From assembly GCF_001942625.1 (NCBI RefSeq), contig NZ_MLCL01000004.1, positions 84,943 through 148,942 on the forward strand: DNA of 64,000 bases, given 5' to 3'. Every line of letters starts with the position of its first letter. Within the stretch, counting starts at the first letter, position 1. Under the pieces are notes generated by a model. It did no database searches, was not told the DNA's origin, and saw only the letters and a program-made list of their open reading frames with translations. Source of the stretch: Mycobacterium syngnathidarum. Lineage in GTDB: Bacteria > Actinomycetota > Actinomycetes > Mycobacteriales > Mycobacteriaceae. Made by a program: the position numbers and the translations under genes. Positions 25,734 to 34,310 of the stretch are shown piece by piece.

Positions 25734-26530
25734 TGACCACCGAGCTGGGGGAACTGTCGGGGGCGTGGAACTTTCGCGACGTCGCCGAGATCACCGCGAT
25801 CCGGCCGGGGCTGCTATACCGCTCCAGTCAGCTCAGCCAGCTCTCGGATGCCGGGCGGGCTGTGTTCCGTCGGCTCGGCATCACCGACGTCGCCGATCTG
25901 AGATCCCACCAGGAGGTGCAACGCCAAGGCACCGGGCAGGTGCCCGACGGAGTGGCAGTGCATCTGCTGCCGTTCCATCCCGACGACCCGTCGAACGACG
26001 CACCGCACGAGAGCACCTTCCAGCGGGTGATGTCCGAATCCGGCGAGGGTGGGGACGTCGCCGCTGCGGCCCGCCGGTACATGACCGAGGTGTACGAGGA
26101 GTTCCCGACGCTGCCGGGCGCGCACAGCGCGGTCCGTGAGGTCATTTCCCTTCTCCGGCAGGATCGTCCGGTGATCGCGCACTGCTTCGCCGGAAAGGAC
26201 CGCACCGGTTTCACCGTTGCCACCGTGTTGGAGGCAGTGGGTGTCGATCGGGACCGCATCATCGCCGACTTCCTGGCCAGCAACGGTGCCATCCCCGCGC
26301 TGCGGAATCGGATCATGGAATCGGTGCGGGCACGGTCGCAGGAAGCCCCCGAGATGATCACCTACGCCGAGGCGCGGTTGACCGACGAGGTTCTCGGTGT
26401 GCGTGAGGACTACTTGGCCGCCGCGTGGAAGAAACTCGACGAGGCGTACGGCTCGGTGGCCGGCTTCCTCGACGCCGCCGGGGTGTCAGCCGATGAGCTG
26501 GGCGTACTGCGGACCAACCTGGTCGGCTAG
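25733..26530 (+). CDS. ptpB: Protein tyrosine/phosphoinositide phosphatase PtpB
   Basis: The 265-residue protein starts at a GTG overlapping the fadE2 stop by one base. It carries the P-loop HCFAGKDRTG, with Cys151 as nucleophile and Arg157, the WNFRDV start, and RSSQLSQLS of the PtpB/SidT family. M. tuberculosis PtpB is 276 residues and dephosphorylates phosphotyrosine and phosphoinositides; in that pathogen it is secreted into macrophages. No signal peptide is visible here. In a fast-growing species the role must lie elsewhere, perhaps in lipid metabolism with its partner fadE2. Confidence 0.92.
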   Translation: MTTELGELSGAWNFRDVAEITAIRPGLLYRSSQLSQLSDAGRAVFRRLGITDVADLRSHQEVQRQGTGQVPDGVAVHLLPFHPDDPSNDAPHESTFQRVMSESGEGGDVAAAARRYMTEVYEEFPTLPGAHSAVREVISLLRQDRPVIAHCFAGKDRTGFTVATVLEAVGVDRDRIIADFLASNGAIPALRNRIMESVRARSQEAPEMITYAEARLTDEVLGVREDYLAAAWKKLDEAYGSVAGFLDAAGVSADELGVLRTNLVG

Positions 26531-26946
26531 CTGCGGGCCGGACTGGTCGGCTCGCTGGGGCGGTCAACAACAGTCACATCCGTCACGGCGCTGCGCCACG
26601 GTGTCGAGTTGCCCGGCTGCGAGCGACTTTTCAGCGACAATCGCCCCATCGGCATCGCTGACCACATCTGCCACAAGGTGGATGTATCCATGCGCCACCT
26701 GGGCCTCATCAGCCTCGTACGCAACGGATTTCGGATTGCCCACCTATCAGCGACAGAGTCGCTAGGAGGCGGGCACGGGACGCATGGGCTCTGTGCGCCC
26801 ACTGGTGCAGGTGTTTCAAAGATGCGCAGCGACAAAGGGGTTGATGATCAGCGTGTGGCCGATGTGGCGATTGTCGCTGAAAGTCGCTCATAGGCGGGCA
26901 CAACGCCTATCGCTTCCAAAACCGTGACAGCTGTGACTCGCCACCG
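26531..26946. other. 416-bp stretch without a convincing gene
   Basis: Between ptpB and the YceI gene two short overlapping frames exist on opposite strands (26527-26835 minus, 26609-26893 plus). Neither has family resemblance or a ribosome-binding site. The stretch is dominated by an inverted-repeat element, listed separately. Confidence 0.6.
26621..26889. repeat. Inverted-repeat element, MITE-like
   Basis: Left arm 26621-26652 begins GAGCGACTTTTCAGCGACAA. Right arm 26859-26889 is its reverse complement apart from one deleted T and one C/A change over about 31 bases. A third, diverged copy of the right end (CAGCGACAGAGTCGCTAGGAGGCGGGCAC-like, 26748-26776) lies inside, so AGTCGCT-N3-AGGCGGGCAC occurs twice in direct orientation. 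No transposase is encoded. It could be a miniature inverted-repeat element or a dispersed mycobacterial palindrome. Confidence 0.6.
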
Positions 26947-27474
26947 TCAGGCCGGCCGGGCCACAGCCAGACTGACCGCAACCTCGTCAGCCACCTTCAT
27001 CGCACCCATCAGCATCGAGTACGGCTTGAGGCCGAAATCGCTGTGCCGCACGGAAGCCGTCCCGAGCACGGACTCGTCGGAAACCTCGACCTCGACGGTC
27101 TGCTCACCGGAGTGGCCGGCGAGTTCGAGAACGCCGAGGAGTCGCACCGCGGAACCAGAACGCTCGATCGACGTGGACCGGAACCGAGCCTGCGGAAACT
27201 TCTTCGCCCGCAACGTCTTCAACGCATTGGTCCGGATCAGCGCCTTCTCGGCGCCCGTCGACGGCGTCATACCGCCCTCGCCCCGCAGCACCTCCAGCGA
27301 ATCGAGGTCGACCGTCACTTCCACCGCCGACGGCACCTCGCCGTCGGCATCCACGACCGCGTGCCACGAGCGCACTGCGATGGTGAGCCGATGCCCCATC
27401 CGCGACGCACTGCCCGTCACGCCGGTGTGCAGCACCAGCTCGCCCGAATCCGGGCCCAGGGTCCACTGCGTCAC
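26947..27474 (-). CDS. YceI-family protein
   Basis: The 175-residue protein is a YceI-type lipocalin-like barrel. It starts TQWTLGPDSGELVLHTGVTG, has the paired strands EVTVDLDSLEVLRGEGG, and ends with a HSDFGLKPYSMLMGAMKVAD segment. YceI proteins bind isoprenoid chains; bacterial ones are often periplasmic, but no signal peptide is present here, so this one is probably cytoplasmic. Its start overlaps the stop of the DUF456 gene upstream by 4 bp (27471-27474), so it is the last gene of a coupled methyltransferase-DUF456-YceI operon. Confidence 0.88.
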   Translation of the reverse strand: MTQWTLGPDSGELVLHTGVTGSASRMGHRLTIAVRSWHAVVDADGEVPSAVEVTVDLDSLEVLRGEGGMTPSTGAEKALIRTNALKTLRAKKFPQARFRSTSIERSGSAVRLLGVLELAGHSGEQTVEVEVSDESVLGTASVRHSDFGLKPYSMLMGAMKVADEVAVSLAVARPA

Positions 27475-27977
27475 GAGGCGATCACCAGACCCACCACCCA
27501 GCTGATGGTTGCCAACAGCGCTCCGGTCAGTTCGACCCCGACCGACAGGGCAACCCCCTTGAGCGCGTGCACCGTTGACGTCCAGGCCCGCCGATAGTCA
27601 CGGCGTGCGGCCAACTCGGCCAGGTACACGCCGGCCACGAATCCGATCACGAGCCCGATCACCGGGATGACGAAGAATCCGATCAGGCCGAGCACCGCGC
27701 CGGCCGCCAGGCTCCAGATCCCCACCTCTGCGGCCCGCATCCGCCGTACCGGCCAGGCGTACTTGATCACCTCGGCCGTCACGAAAAACACGCCGGCGAC
27801 CCCGAGCGTCACCCACGCAACGGTGGCGTGCGCCGGGATGGCCCTGGCCTCCCAGATCGCCCACACCGCGATCGCGGCGAACACGAGAAACCCGCCGCCG
27901 GGCAGGATGGGCAGCACGATGCCGAGAAGCCCGACGGCGATCACCAATGCGACGAGAACTATCCCGAGGGCGCTCAC
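27471..27977 (-). CDS. DUF456-family membrane protein
   Basis: The product is about 168 residues from the GTG at 27977, which overlaps the methyltransferase stop as GTGA; an upstream GTG at 27998 would intrude further into that gene. It has five or six hydrophobic helices with glycine-rich hairpins (LLGIVLPILPGGGFLVF, GFFVIPVIGLVIGFVAGVYLAEL) characteristic of DUF456. Function is unknown. Both ends overlap neighbouring genes, so translation is coupled through the three-gene unit. Confidence 0.82.
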   Translation of the reverse strand: MSALGIVLVALVIAVGLLGIVLPILPGGGFLVFAAIAVWAIWEARAIPAHATVAWVTLGVAGVFFVTAEVIKYAWPVRRMRAAEVGIWSLAAGAVLGLIGFFVIPVIGLVIGFVAGVYLAELAARRDYRRAWTSTVHALKGVALSVGVELTGALLATISWVVGLVIAS

Positions 27978-28696
27978 GGTTTCTGCCCGCGCACCCACTG
28001 CATGGTGCCGATGCTCTTGGAGCGCACCCGCTCCAGGCCCAGGCCCTCGAACCGGTCGGCGAGTTCATCTTCGGCGAAGAAGCGGGCCCCGCCCTTGGGC
28101 AAGAGCCGTGCCGGCCCCCGGTTGGTCACCGTCGGGACCATGATCGCGATCCGCCGGCCCGGGCGCAGCACCCGCACCATCTCCGCCAGCGCGGCCTCGG
28201 CGTCGGGGATCAACTGCAGCACCGCGATCGAGGTCACCGCATCGAAGACGTCGTCCCGGAACGGGAGCCGCTGGGCGTCGGCGCGCAGAAACCCGACCTG
28301 GCGACCCGCCTCGGCCTCGACCGCGCGGGCCAGCATGGGCTCTGAGATGTCGACCCCGAACGCAAACCCGTCCAGCCCGGCCGCGCGCGCCAGCGCTGCC
28401 GTCACGTTGCCCGGACCGCTGCCGACGTCGAGCGCGATGCCGCCGGGCGGGATGTCCAGCCATTCGGTGGGCTCCTGCCAGGCCGTCATCAGCTTGCGGC
28501 CCAGGGCCTGGGCGTTGTCGTAGAGCATCGACCCGGCCGGGGACGCCCACACCTTCTGGATGAATCCCGCGTTCTTCGGAGCGTCGCTGCCGTCCCCCAG
28601 CAGATCCAGGTACCCCTTGCTGGTGTCCGGATCGGCCGGGGGATCGATGAGTAGTTCCAGGGCCTTACGCAGCGCCTGAGTCGATGCGGTGTCCAC
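27974..28696 (-). CDS. Class I SAM-dependent methyltransferase
   Basis: The 240-residue protein has a helical N-terminal cap and a Rossmann methyltransferase domain: motif I LDVGSGPGNVTAAL, acidic loop GVDISEPMLARA, motif II LRADAQRLPFRDDVFDAV, and motif III EMVRVLRPGRRIAI. The layout resembles UbiE/Methyltransf_11 enzymes acting on small lipids or quinones. It starts with GTG; TAGCGT lies 6 nt upstream, consistent with a leaderless mRNA. It heads the operon with DUF456 and YceI genes. The YceI isoprenoid link hints at a polyprenyl or quinone substrate, which is inference. Confidence 0.88.
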   Translation of the reverse strand: MDTASTQALRKALELLIDPPADPDTSKGYLDLLGDGSDAPKNAGFIQKVWASPAGSMLYDNAQALGRKLMTAWQEPTEWLDIPPGGIALDVGSGPGNVTAALARAAGLDGFAFGVDISEPMLARAVEAEAGRQVGFLRADAQRLPFRDDVFDAVTSIAVLQLIPDAEAALAEMVRVLRPGRRIAIMVPTVTNRGPARLLPKGGARFFAEDELADRFEGLGLERVRSKSIGTMQWVRGQKP

Positions 28697-28722
28697 GCCT
28701 CTACGCTACGCACCAGCGCCGC

Positions 28723-29688
28723 TCAGGGCTCCAGGACCAGCTTTCCGCGCACCTGGCCGCCGGCCAGCGCATCGAGGGCGGCCGCGCCTTCGGACAACGG
28801 GAACCGCACCGGGGGCGGTGGACGCAGCCCGGCGGCCACCAGCTTGTTCAGTTCAGCTCCGACCTGCGCCTGGGCGGCAGGTTTCCGGCGCACGAACTCG
28901 CCCCATCCGACACCGACCACGCTGACGTTACGGAGCAGCAACCGGTTCACCTTGACCGTCGGGATCCCGCCGCCGGCGGCGAATCCGATGACCAGCAGCC
29001 GACCCTCGGGGGCCAGCACCCGGATAGCGTCGTCGAAGGCCGGGCCGCCGATCGGATCGACCACCAGATCGACACCCTCACCGCCGGTGGCCTCCATCAC
29101 GGCCTCGCGCCAGCCATCGGCCAGCGGCAACACCACGTCAGCGCCCAGCGACGACACGAACTCCTCGGCCCCGGACCGGTGGACCATCGCAATCACCTTG
29201 GCGCCCATGGCTTTGGCCAATTGGATCGACGCGGCGCCGATGCCGCCCGCCGAGCCGAGCACCAGGACGGTCTCGCCGGCGACCAGCCCGCCACGGCGGG
29301 CCAGCGCGAACTGCATCGTGTAGTAGTTGCCCAGCAGCGATGCCGCCTCGCCGTCGTCGAGACCGTCGGCGGTGGGGATGACGTTGGCGGGCAGGGCAGC
29401 CACCTGCTCGGCGTACCCGCCCAGCATGGTCATCGCCGACACCCGCTGGCCGGGGGTGAACCCCGAACCCTCGGGCGCCGAGCGCACCGTCCCGGCCACC
29501 TCCATGCCAGGTGTGAACGGCGGTTCCAGCCGTAGCTGGTACTCACCGCGCAACAACAGCAGATCGGGGAAGCAGACGCCGGCGGCGCCGACGTCGATGA
29601 CCACCATGTCGTTCGACACGGGGGCCTCGACGTCGGCGTACGCCAGCCCTGATGTACCGGTAAGTGCCTGCGCTACAAGCGCTTTCAC
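28723..29688 (-). CDS. NADPH:quinone oxidoreductase (MDR family)
   Basis: The product is about 321 residues from the GTG at 29688, 5 nt after the SDR stop, beginning VKALVAQALTGTSGLAYADV. The GroES-like half contains CFPDLLLLRGEYQLRLEPPF and PGMEVAGTV. The Rossmann half has VLVLGSAGGIGAASIQLAKA and the DPIGGPAFDDAIRVLAPEGR segment typical of quinone oxidoreductase/crotonyl-CoA-reductase relatives. No zinc ligands are present. It corresponds in context to M. tuberculosis Rv0149 (recalled) and is co-transcribed with the SDR upstream. Confidence 0.9.
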   Translation of the reverse strand: MKALVAQALTGTSGLAYADVEAPVSNDMVVIDVGAAGVCFPDLLLLRGEYQLRLEPPFTPGMEVAGTVRSAPEGSGFTPGQRVSAMTMLGGYAEQVAALPANVIPTADGLDDGEAASLLGNYYTMQFALARRGGLVAGETVLVLGSAGGIGAASIQLAKAMGAKVIAMVHRSGAEEFVSSLGADVVLPLADGWREAVMEATGGEGVDLVVDPIGGPAFDDAIRVLAPEGRLLVIGFAAGGGIPTVKVNRLLLRNVSVVGVGWGEFVRRKPAAQAQVGAELNKLVAAGLRPPPPVRFPLSEGAAALDALAGGQVRGKLVLEP

Positions 29689-29693
29689 TAGTT

Positions 29694-30557
29694 CTAGCCC
29701 AGCTTGAAGCTGGCCTGCTGGGCGGCGGACAGGTCGGTGATCTCGCCCCACTTGGCGGCGATGTCATCGACGGAGGGCACGTTCGGGAGTACCACACCTT
29801 CGTTCTGGAAGAGCGCTGCCCTCTGTATTTTGCCGCCACCGACGATGAACACCGAGTCGGTGTCGGGCAGTTCCTCGGTCATCAGGTAGGCCACCACGGG
29901 GGCGACGTACTCGGGGGTGAGCTTCTCGAAGACCTCGGGCGGCAGGATGTCCTGGGTCATGCGGGTGGCGGCGATCGGCGCGACCGCGTTGGTCTTGATG
30001 TTGTACTTGGCGCCTTCCTGGGCCAGCGTGTTGATCAGGCCGACCAGGCCGAGCTTGGCGGCACCGTAGTTGGCCTGACCGAAGTTGCCGAACAGGCCGC
30101 TGGTGGAGGTGGCGACGACGACGCGGCCGAAGCTCTGCTCGCGGAAGTGCGGCCAGGCGGCGCGGATGACGTTGTAGCCGCCGTAGAGGTGCACCTTGAG
30201 CACGGCGTCCCACTGCTCGAACGTCATCTTGTGGAAGGTGCCGTCACGCAGGATGCCGGCGTTGGACACCACGCCGTCGACCTTGCCGAACTCGTCGATC
30301 GCGGTCTTGATGATGTTCTCGGCGCCCTCGGACTCGGCGACGCTGTCGTAGTTGGCGACCGCGCGTCCGCCGGCGGCCTTGATCTCGTTGACGACCTCGT
30401 CGGCCATGTTGTGGCCGGCGCCGGTGCCGTCGCGGGCACCGCCCAGGTCGTTGACCACGACGCTGGCGCCCTCGCGAGCCAACGTCAGGGCGTACTCCCG
30501 GCCCAGACCTCCACCGGCTCCGGTGACGACGACAACACGGTCCTGCACTCCTGGCAT
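29694..30557 (-). CDS. Short-chain dehydrogenase, multifunctional-enzyme/HSD17B4-like
   Basis: This 287-residue SDR has TGAGGGLGREYALTLAREGA at the cofactor site and the VVNDLGGARDGTG loop, which marks the (3R)-hydroxyacyl-CoA dehydrogenase/HSD17B4-like subgroup. It then has NAGILRDGTFHKMT, STSGLFGNFGQANYGAAKLG with catalytic Ser, Tyr and Lys, and an extended C-terminus. Subgroup members oxidise 3-hydroxyacyl-CoA in beta-oxidation, probably with NAD+. An excellent GAGGAGGAA precedes the ATG. Context matches M. tuberculosis Rv0148 (recalled). The quinone oxidoreductase follows 5 nt downstream. Confidence 0.9.
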   Translation of the reverse strand: MPGVQDRVVVVTGAGGGLGREYALTLAREGASVVVNDLGGARDGTGAGHNMADEVVNEIKAAGGRAVANYDSVAESEGAENIIKTAIDEFGKVDGVVSNAGILRDGTFHKMTFEQWDAVLKVHLYGGYNVIRAAWPHFREQSFGRVVVATSTSGLFGNFGQANYGAAKLGLVGLINTLAQEGAKYNIKTNAVAPIAATRMTQDILPPEVFEKLTPEYVAPVVAYLMTEELPDTDSVFIVGGGKIQRAALFQNEGVVLPNVPSVDDIAAKWGEITDLSAAQQASFKLG

Positions 30558-30776
30558 GAAGATTCCTCCTCGTTAACGGGCCGCGAAACGGCTCAGCTCC
30601 CCTCCTGTATACGGCGGGCGGGTAACTCCCGGTCAACCGGGTCGGCTAGTGCCCGGGCCGATGCATTTCTGCCATCCGCCGGTCAATTGCCGCCAAGGCC
30701 GCTGATCCGGAATCAAGCACCGCGACCTTTAGTTGAACCAATCAAGAAAGCAGACAGATCGGAAAGAGGTAGAGGA

Positions 30777-30944
30777 ATGAAGAAGTTCGGATTCAGCGCA
30801 GTGCTCGCCAGCGGTCTGGCCGCCGCCGCCCTGGGCCTGGCCGGCCCGGCATCGGCGGACGTGTCTCACCTCACCTGGCTGGATCAGGTCGGCCAGCACG
30901 TCACCGTGCCGCACGTCGACACGACCGTGCACCAGAGCCGCTGA
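30777..30944 (+). CDS. Small secreted protein, 55 residues
   Basis: The 55-codon frame encodes a clear Sec signal peptide: MKKFGFS, then an Ala/Leu-rich core, and a signal-peptidase site after PASA at residues 24-27. The mature peptide is only about 28 residues (DVSHLTWLDQVGQHVTVPHV, then DTTVHQSR) with four histidines. An AAAGAGGTAGAGGA ribosome-binding region precedes the ATG and a strong terminator follows 16 bp after the stop, so it is a monocistronic gene. No family is recognised. His content could suggest metal binding, but nothing more can be said. Confidence 0.72.
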   Translation: MKKFGFSAVLASGLAAAALGLAGPASADVSHLTWLDQVGQHVTVPHVDTTVHQSR

Positions 30945-30959
30945 CTACAGACAACCAGC

Positions 30960-30990
30960 GGGGCGCTCAACGAGGAGCGCCCCGTTTTTG
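30960..30990 (+). terminator. Rho-independent terminator
   Basis: GGGGCGCTC (30960-30968) pairs with GAGCGCCCC (30975-30983) around a 6-nt loop and is followed by GTTTTTG, a textbook intrinsic terminator for the small secreted protein gene. It also serves the convergent methyltransferase end. Confidence 0.9.
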
Positions 30991-30997
30991 TTGCTTA

Positions 30998-32892
<1,895 letters not shown>

Positions 32893-32964
32893 TTGCCAAT
32901 CCATGCTACCGAAGAACTTAGCCAGGCTATACGGCGATGTGGGGCACCTCACGATGCCGATGCG

Positions 32965-33645
32965 TCAATCGCGAAGCTGCCAGAGCTTGTTCGCCATCAA
33001 GAGTTCGAACTTGTCCACGATGACGGCCACATCCTCACGATGGCCCACGTAACCGGCATAAAAGCCCATCCCCCACATCACCGCGACCAGCATCTCCACG
33101 ATCGCGGGGATGTCGGTGTCGGTGCTGAGCTCACCCCGCTGGATGGCCTCGTCGACCGCCCACTTGACGAACTCCCGTGAGCTGCGCAGCGCGTCGTGTT
33201 CCTCGGAAATCAGCTCGGGGTGACGCTGCGCCTCCAGCACCGAGGTCACCAGGAACGCCGCCGCCGACCGGTCGGTCGAATCAGCATCCATGGCCGCAGC
33301 GAAAAACGCCGATATCCGATTCAGCAGAGTCGTGGCTTCCCGCGCTTTCGAAATACCCGCGGCGATCACCTTCGCATTGGTCTGCTCGACCACATCGCGA
33401 TATAAGACACGTTTGCTGCTGAAATAATGATTGATTGCCGGGCGCGTGAGATCAGCGCGGATCGCGATCGCTTGAAACGTAGCTGCGTCGTAGCCAAGTT
33501 CGCTAAAAACTTCACGGGCAGCACGCACGATGCGTTCACGAGTCTCCGCCGCCTTTGCTGCAGGAGGCCGTCCCGGACCTCGGCTCGCTGTGTGGGCCAC
33601 AGTCAAATTGTGCCACACGTCACCTGAGAGTCCTGATTCCGTCAT
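32965..33645 (-). CDS. TetR-family regulator
   Basis: The product is about 226 residues. The DNA-binding domain (TRERIVRAAREVFSELGYDA, then TFQAIAIRADLTRPAINHYF) is preceded by a Pro/Arg-rich tail (SRGPGRPPAAKAAE). The C-terminal domain includes FFAAAMDADSTDRSAAAFLV and VEMLVAVMWGMGFYAGYVG. I use the ATG at 33645; an upstream start at 33678 and a downstream GTG before the VAHTASRG segment are possible. It lies 72 bp upstream of the methyltransferase pair on the same strand and is probably its regulator. It diverges from another TetR gene. Confidence 0.85.
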   Translation of the reverse strand: MTESGLSGDVWHNLTVAHTASRGPGRPPAAKAAETRERIVRAAREVFSELGYDAATFQAIAIRADLTRPAINHYFSSKRVLYRDVVEQTNAKVIAAGISKAREATTLLNRISAFFAAAMDADSTDRSAAAFLVTSVLEAQRHPELISEEHDALRSSREFVKWAVDEAIQRGELSTDTDIPAIVEMLVAVMWGMGFYAGYVGHREDVAVIVDKFELLMANKLWQLRD

Positions 33646-33723
33646 GTTTGCGTGCGTTATATACAGCCTGACCAGCAAAGCCCCGCCACGCCCAAAATTC
33701 GGCGACGACTACCGTGGTGCCTC

Positions 33724-34299
33724 ATGGCGGGGGGTATTTCGCGGGAGGCGTACTTCGAAACCGGTCTGGACGTGTTGTCCGATCGCGGGTACGGCGGGCT
33801 CAAACTCGCGGAGGTGTGCAACCGGCTCGGCGTGACAACCGGCTCGTTCTATCACTACTTCCCCAACTGGGCGTCCTACACCCGGGAGCTGATCGCGCAC
33901 TGGCGTGAGGCGCGCACCCTGCGGGTGGTCGAAGCGGTCCGCGCCGATCACGACCCGCACCACCGCATCGAGACCCTGATCGGCGAGACCTTGGACCTGC
34001 CCTACGGCGCCGAGGCGGCGATCCGGGTGTGGAGCTCGCTGGATGCCGACGTCTACGAGGTGCAGGCCGTCGTCGATCAGCTGCGCTTCGACATCCTCTA
34101 CGAATCCGCGCTCGAGCTCATCGGCGACGAACGCAATGCCAGGTACTTCGCGGCCTGGGGCGTGTACCTGATCGTCGGTTTCGAACAGAGCACGTTGCCG
34201 CGCGACGTCGACACCCTGCGGTGGATCACCGGCCAGATGCGCGACGCGCTCGAAACGGGCCGATTCACTCCGGCGCCGGGACCGGACCAACCGGTCTAA
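33724..34299 (+). CDS. TetR-family regulator
   Basis: The 191-residue protein has its helix-turn-helix in residues 5-50 (REAYFETGLDVLSDRGYGGL, then VCNRLGVTTGSFYHYFPNWA), followed by a compact ligand domain. TACCGT lies 8 nt before the ATG with no Shine-Dalgarno, consistent with a leaderless transcript. It lies just upstream of a FUSC-type exporter gene (11 bp to that start) and most likely controls it. It diverges from another TetR, with about 80 bp shared between starts. Confidence 0.88.
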   Translation: MAGGISREAYFETGLDVLSDRGYGGLKLAEVCNRLGVTTGSFYHYFPNWASYTRELIAHWREARTLRVVEAVRADHDPHHRIETLIGETLDLPYGAEAAIRVWSSLDADVYEVQAVVDQLRFDILYESALELIGDERNARYFAAWGVYLIVGFEQSTLPRDVDTLRWITGQMRDALETGRFTPAPGPDQPV

Positions 34300-34302
34300 C
34301 AT
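34297..34302 (+). promoter_or_regulatory. -10 box TAACAT, leaderless spacing
   Basis: TAACAT lies 8 nt before the ATG at 34311 of the FUSC gene and overlaps the TetR stop codon, so the exporter can be transcribed separately from the regulator. Confidence 0.45.
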
Positions 34303-34310
34303 CGGCGATC

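Noticed and set aside
26527..26893. Two opposing frames (102 and 94 codons) in the ptpB-YceI gap
   Set aside because: They overlap each other on opposite strands, lie within the inverted-repeat element, and show no ribosome-binding site or recognisable protein features.
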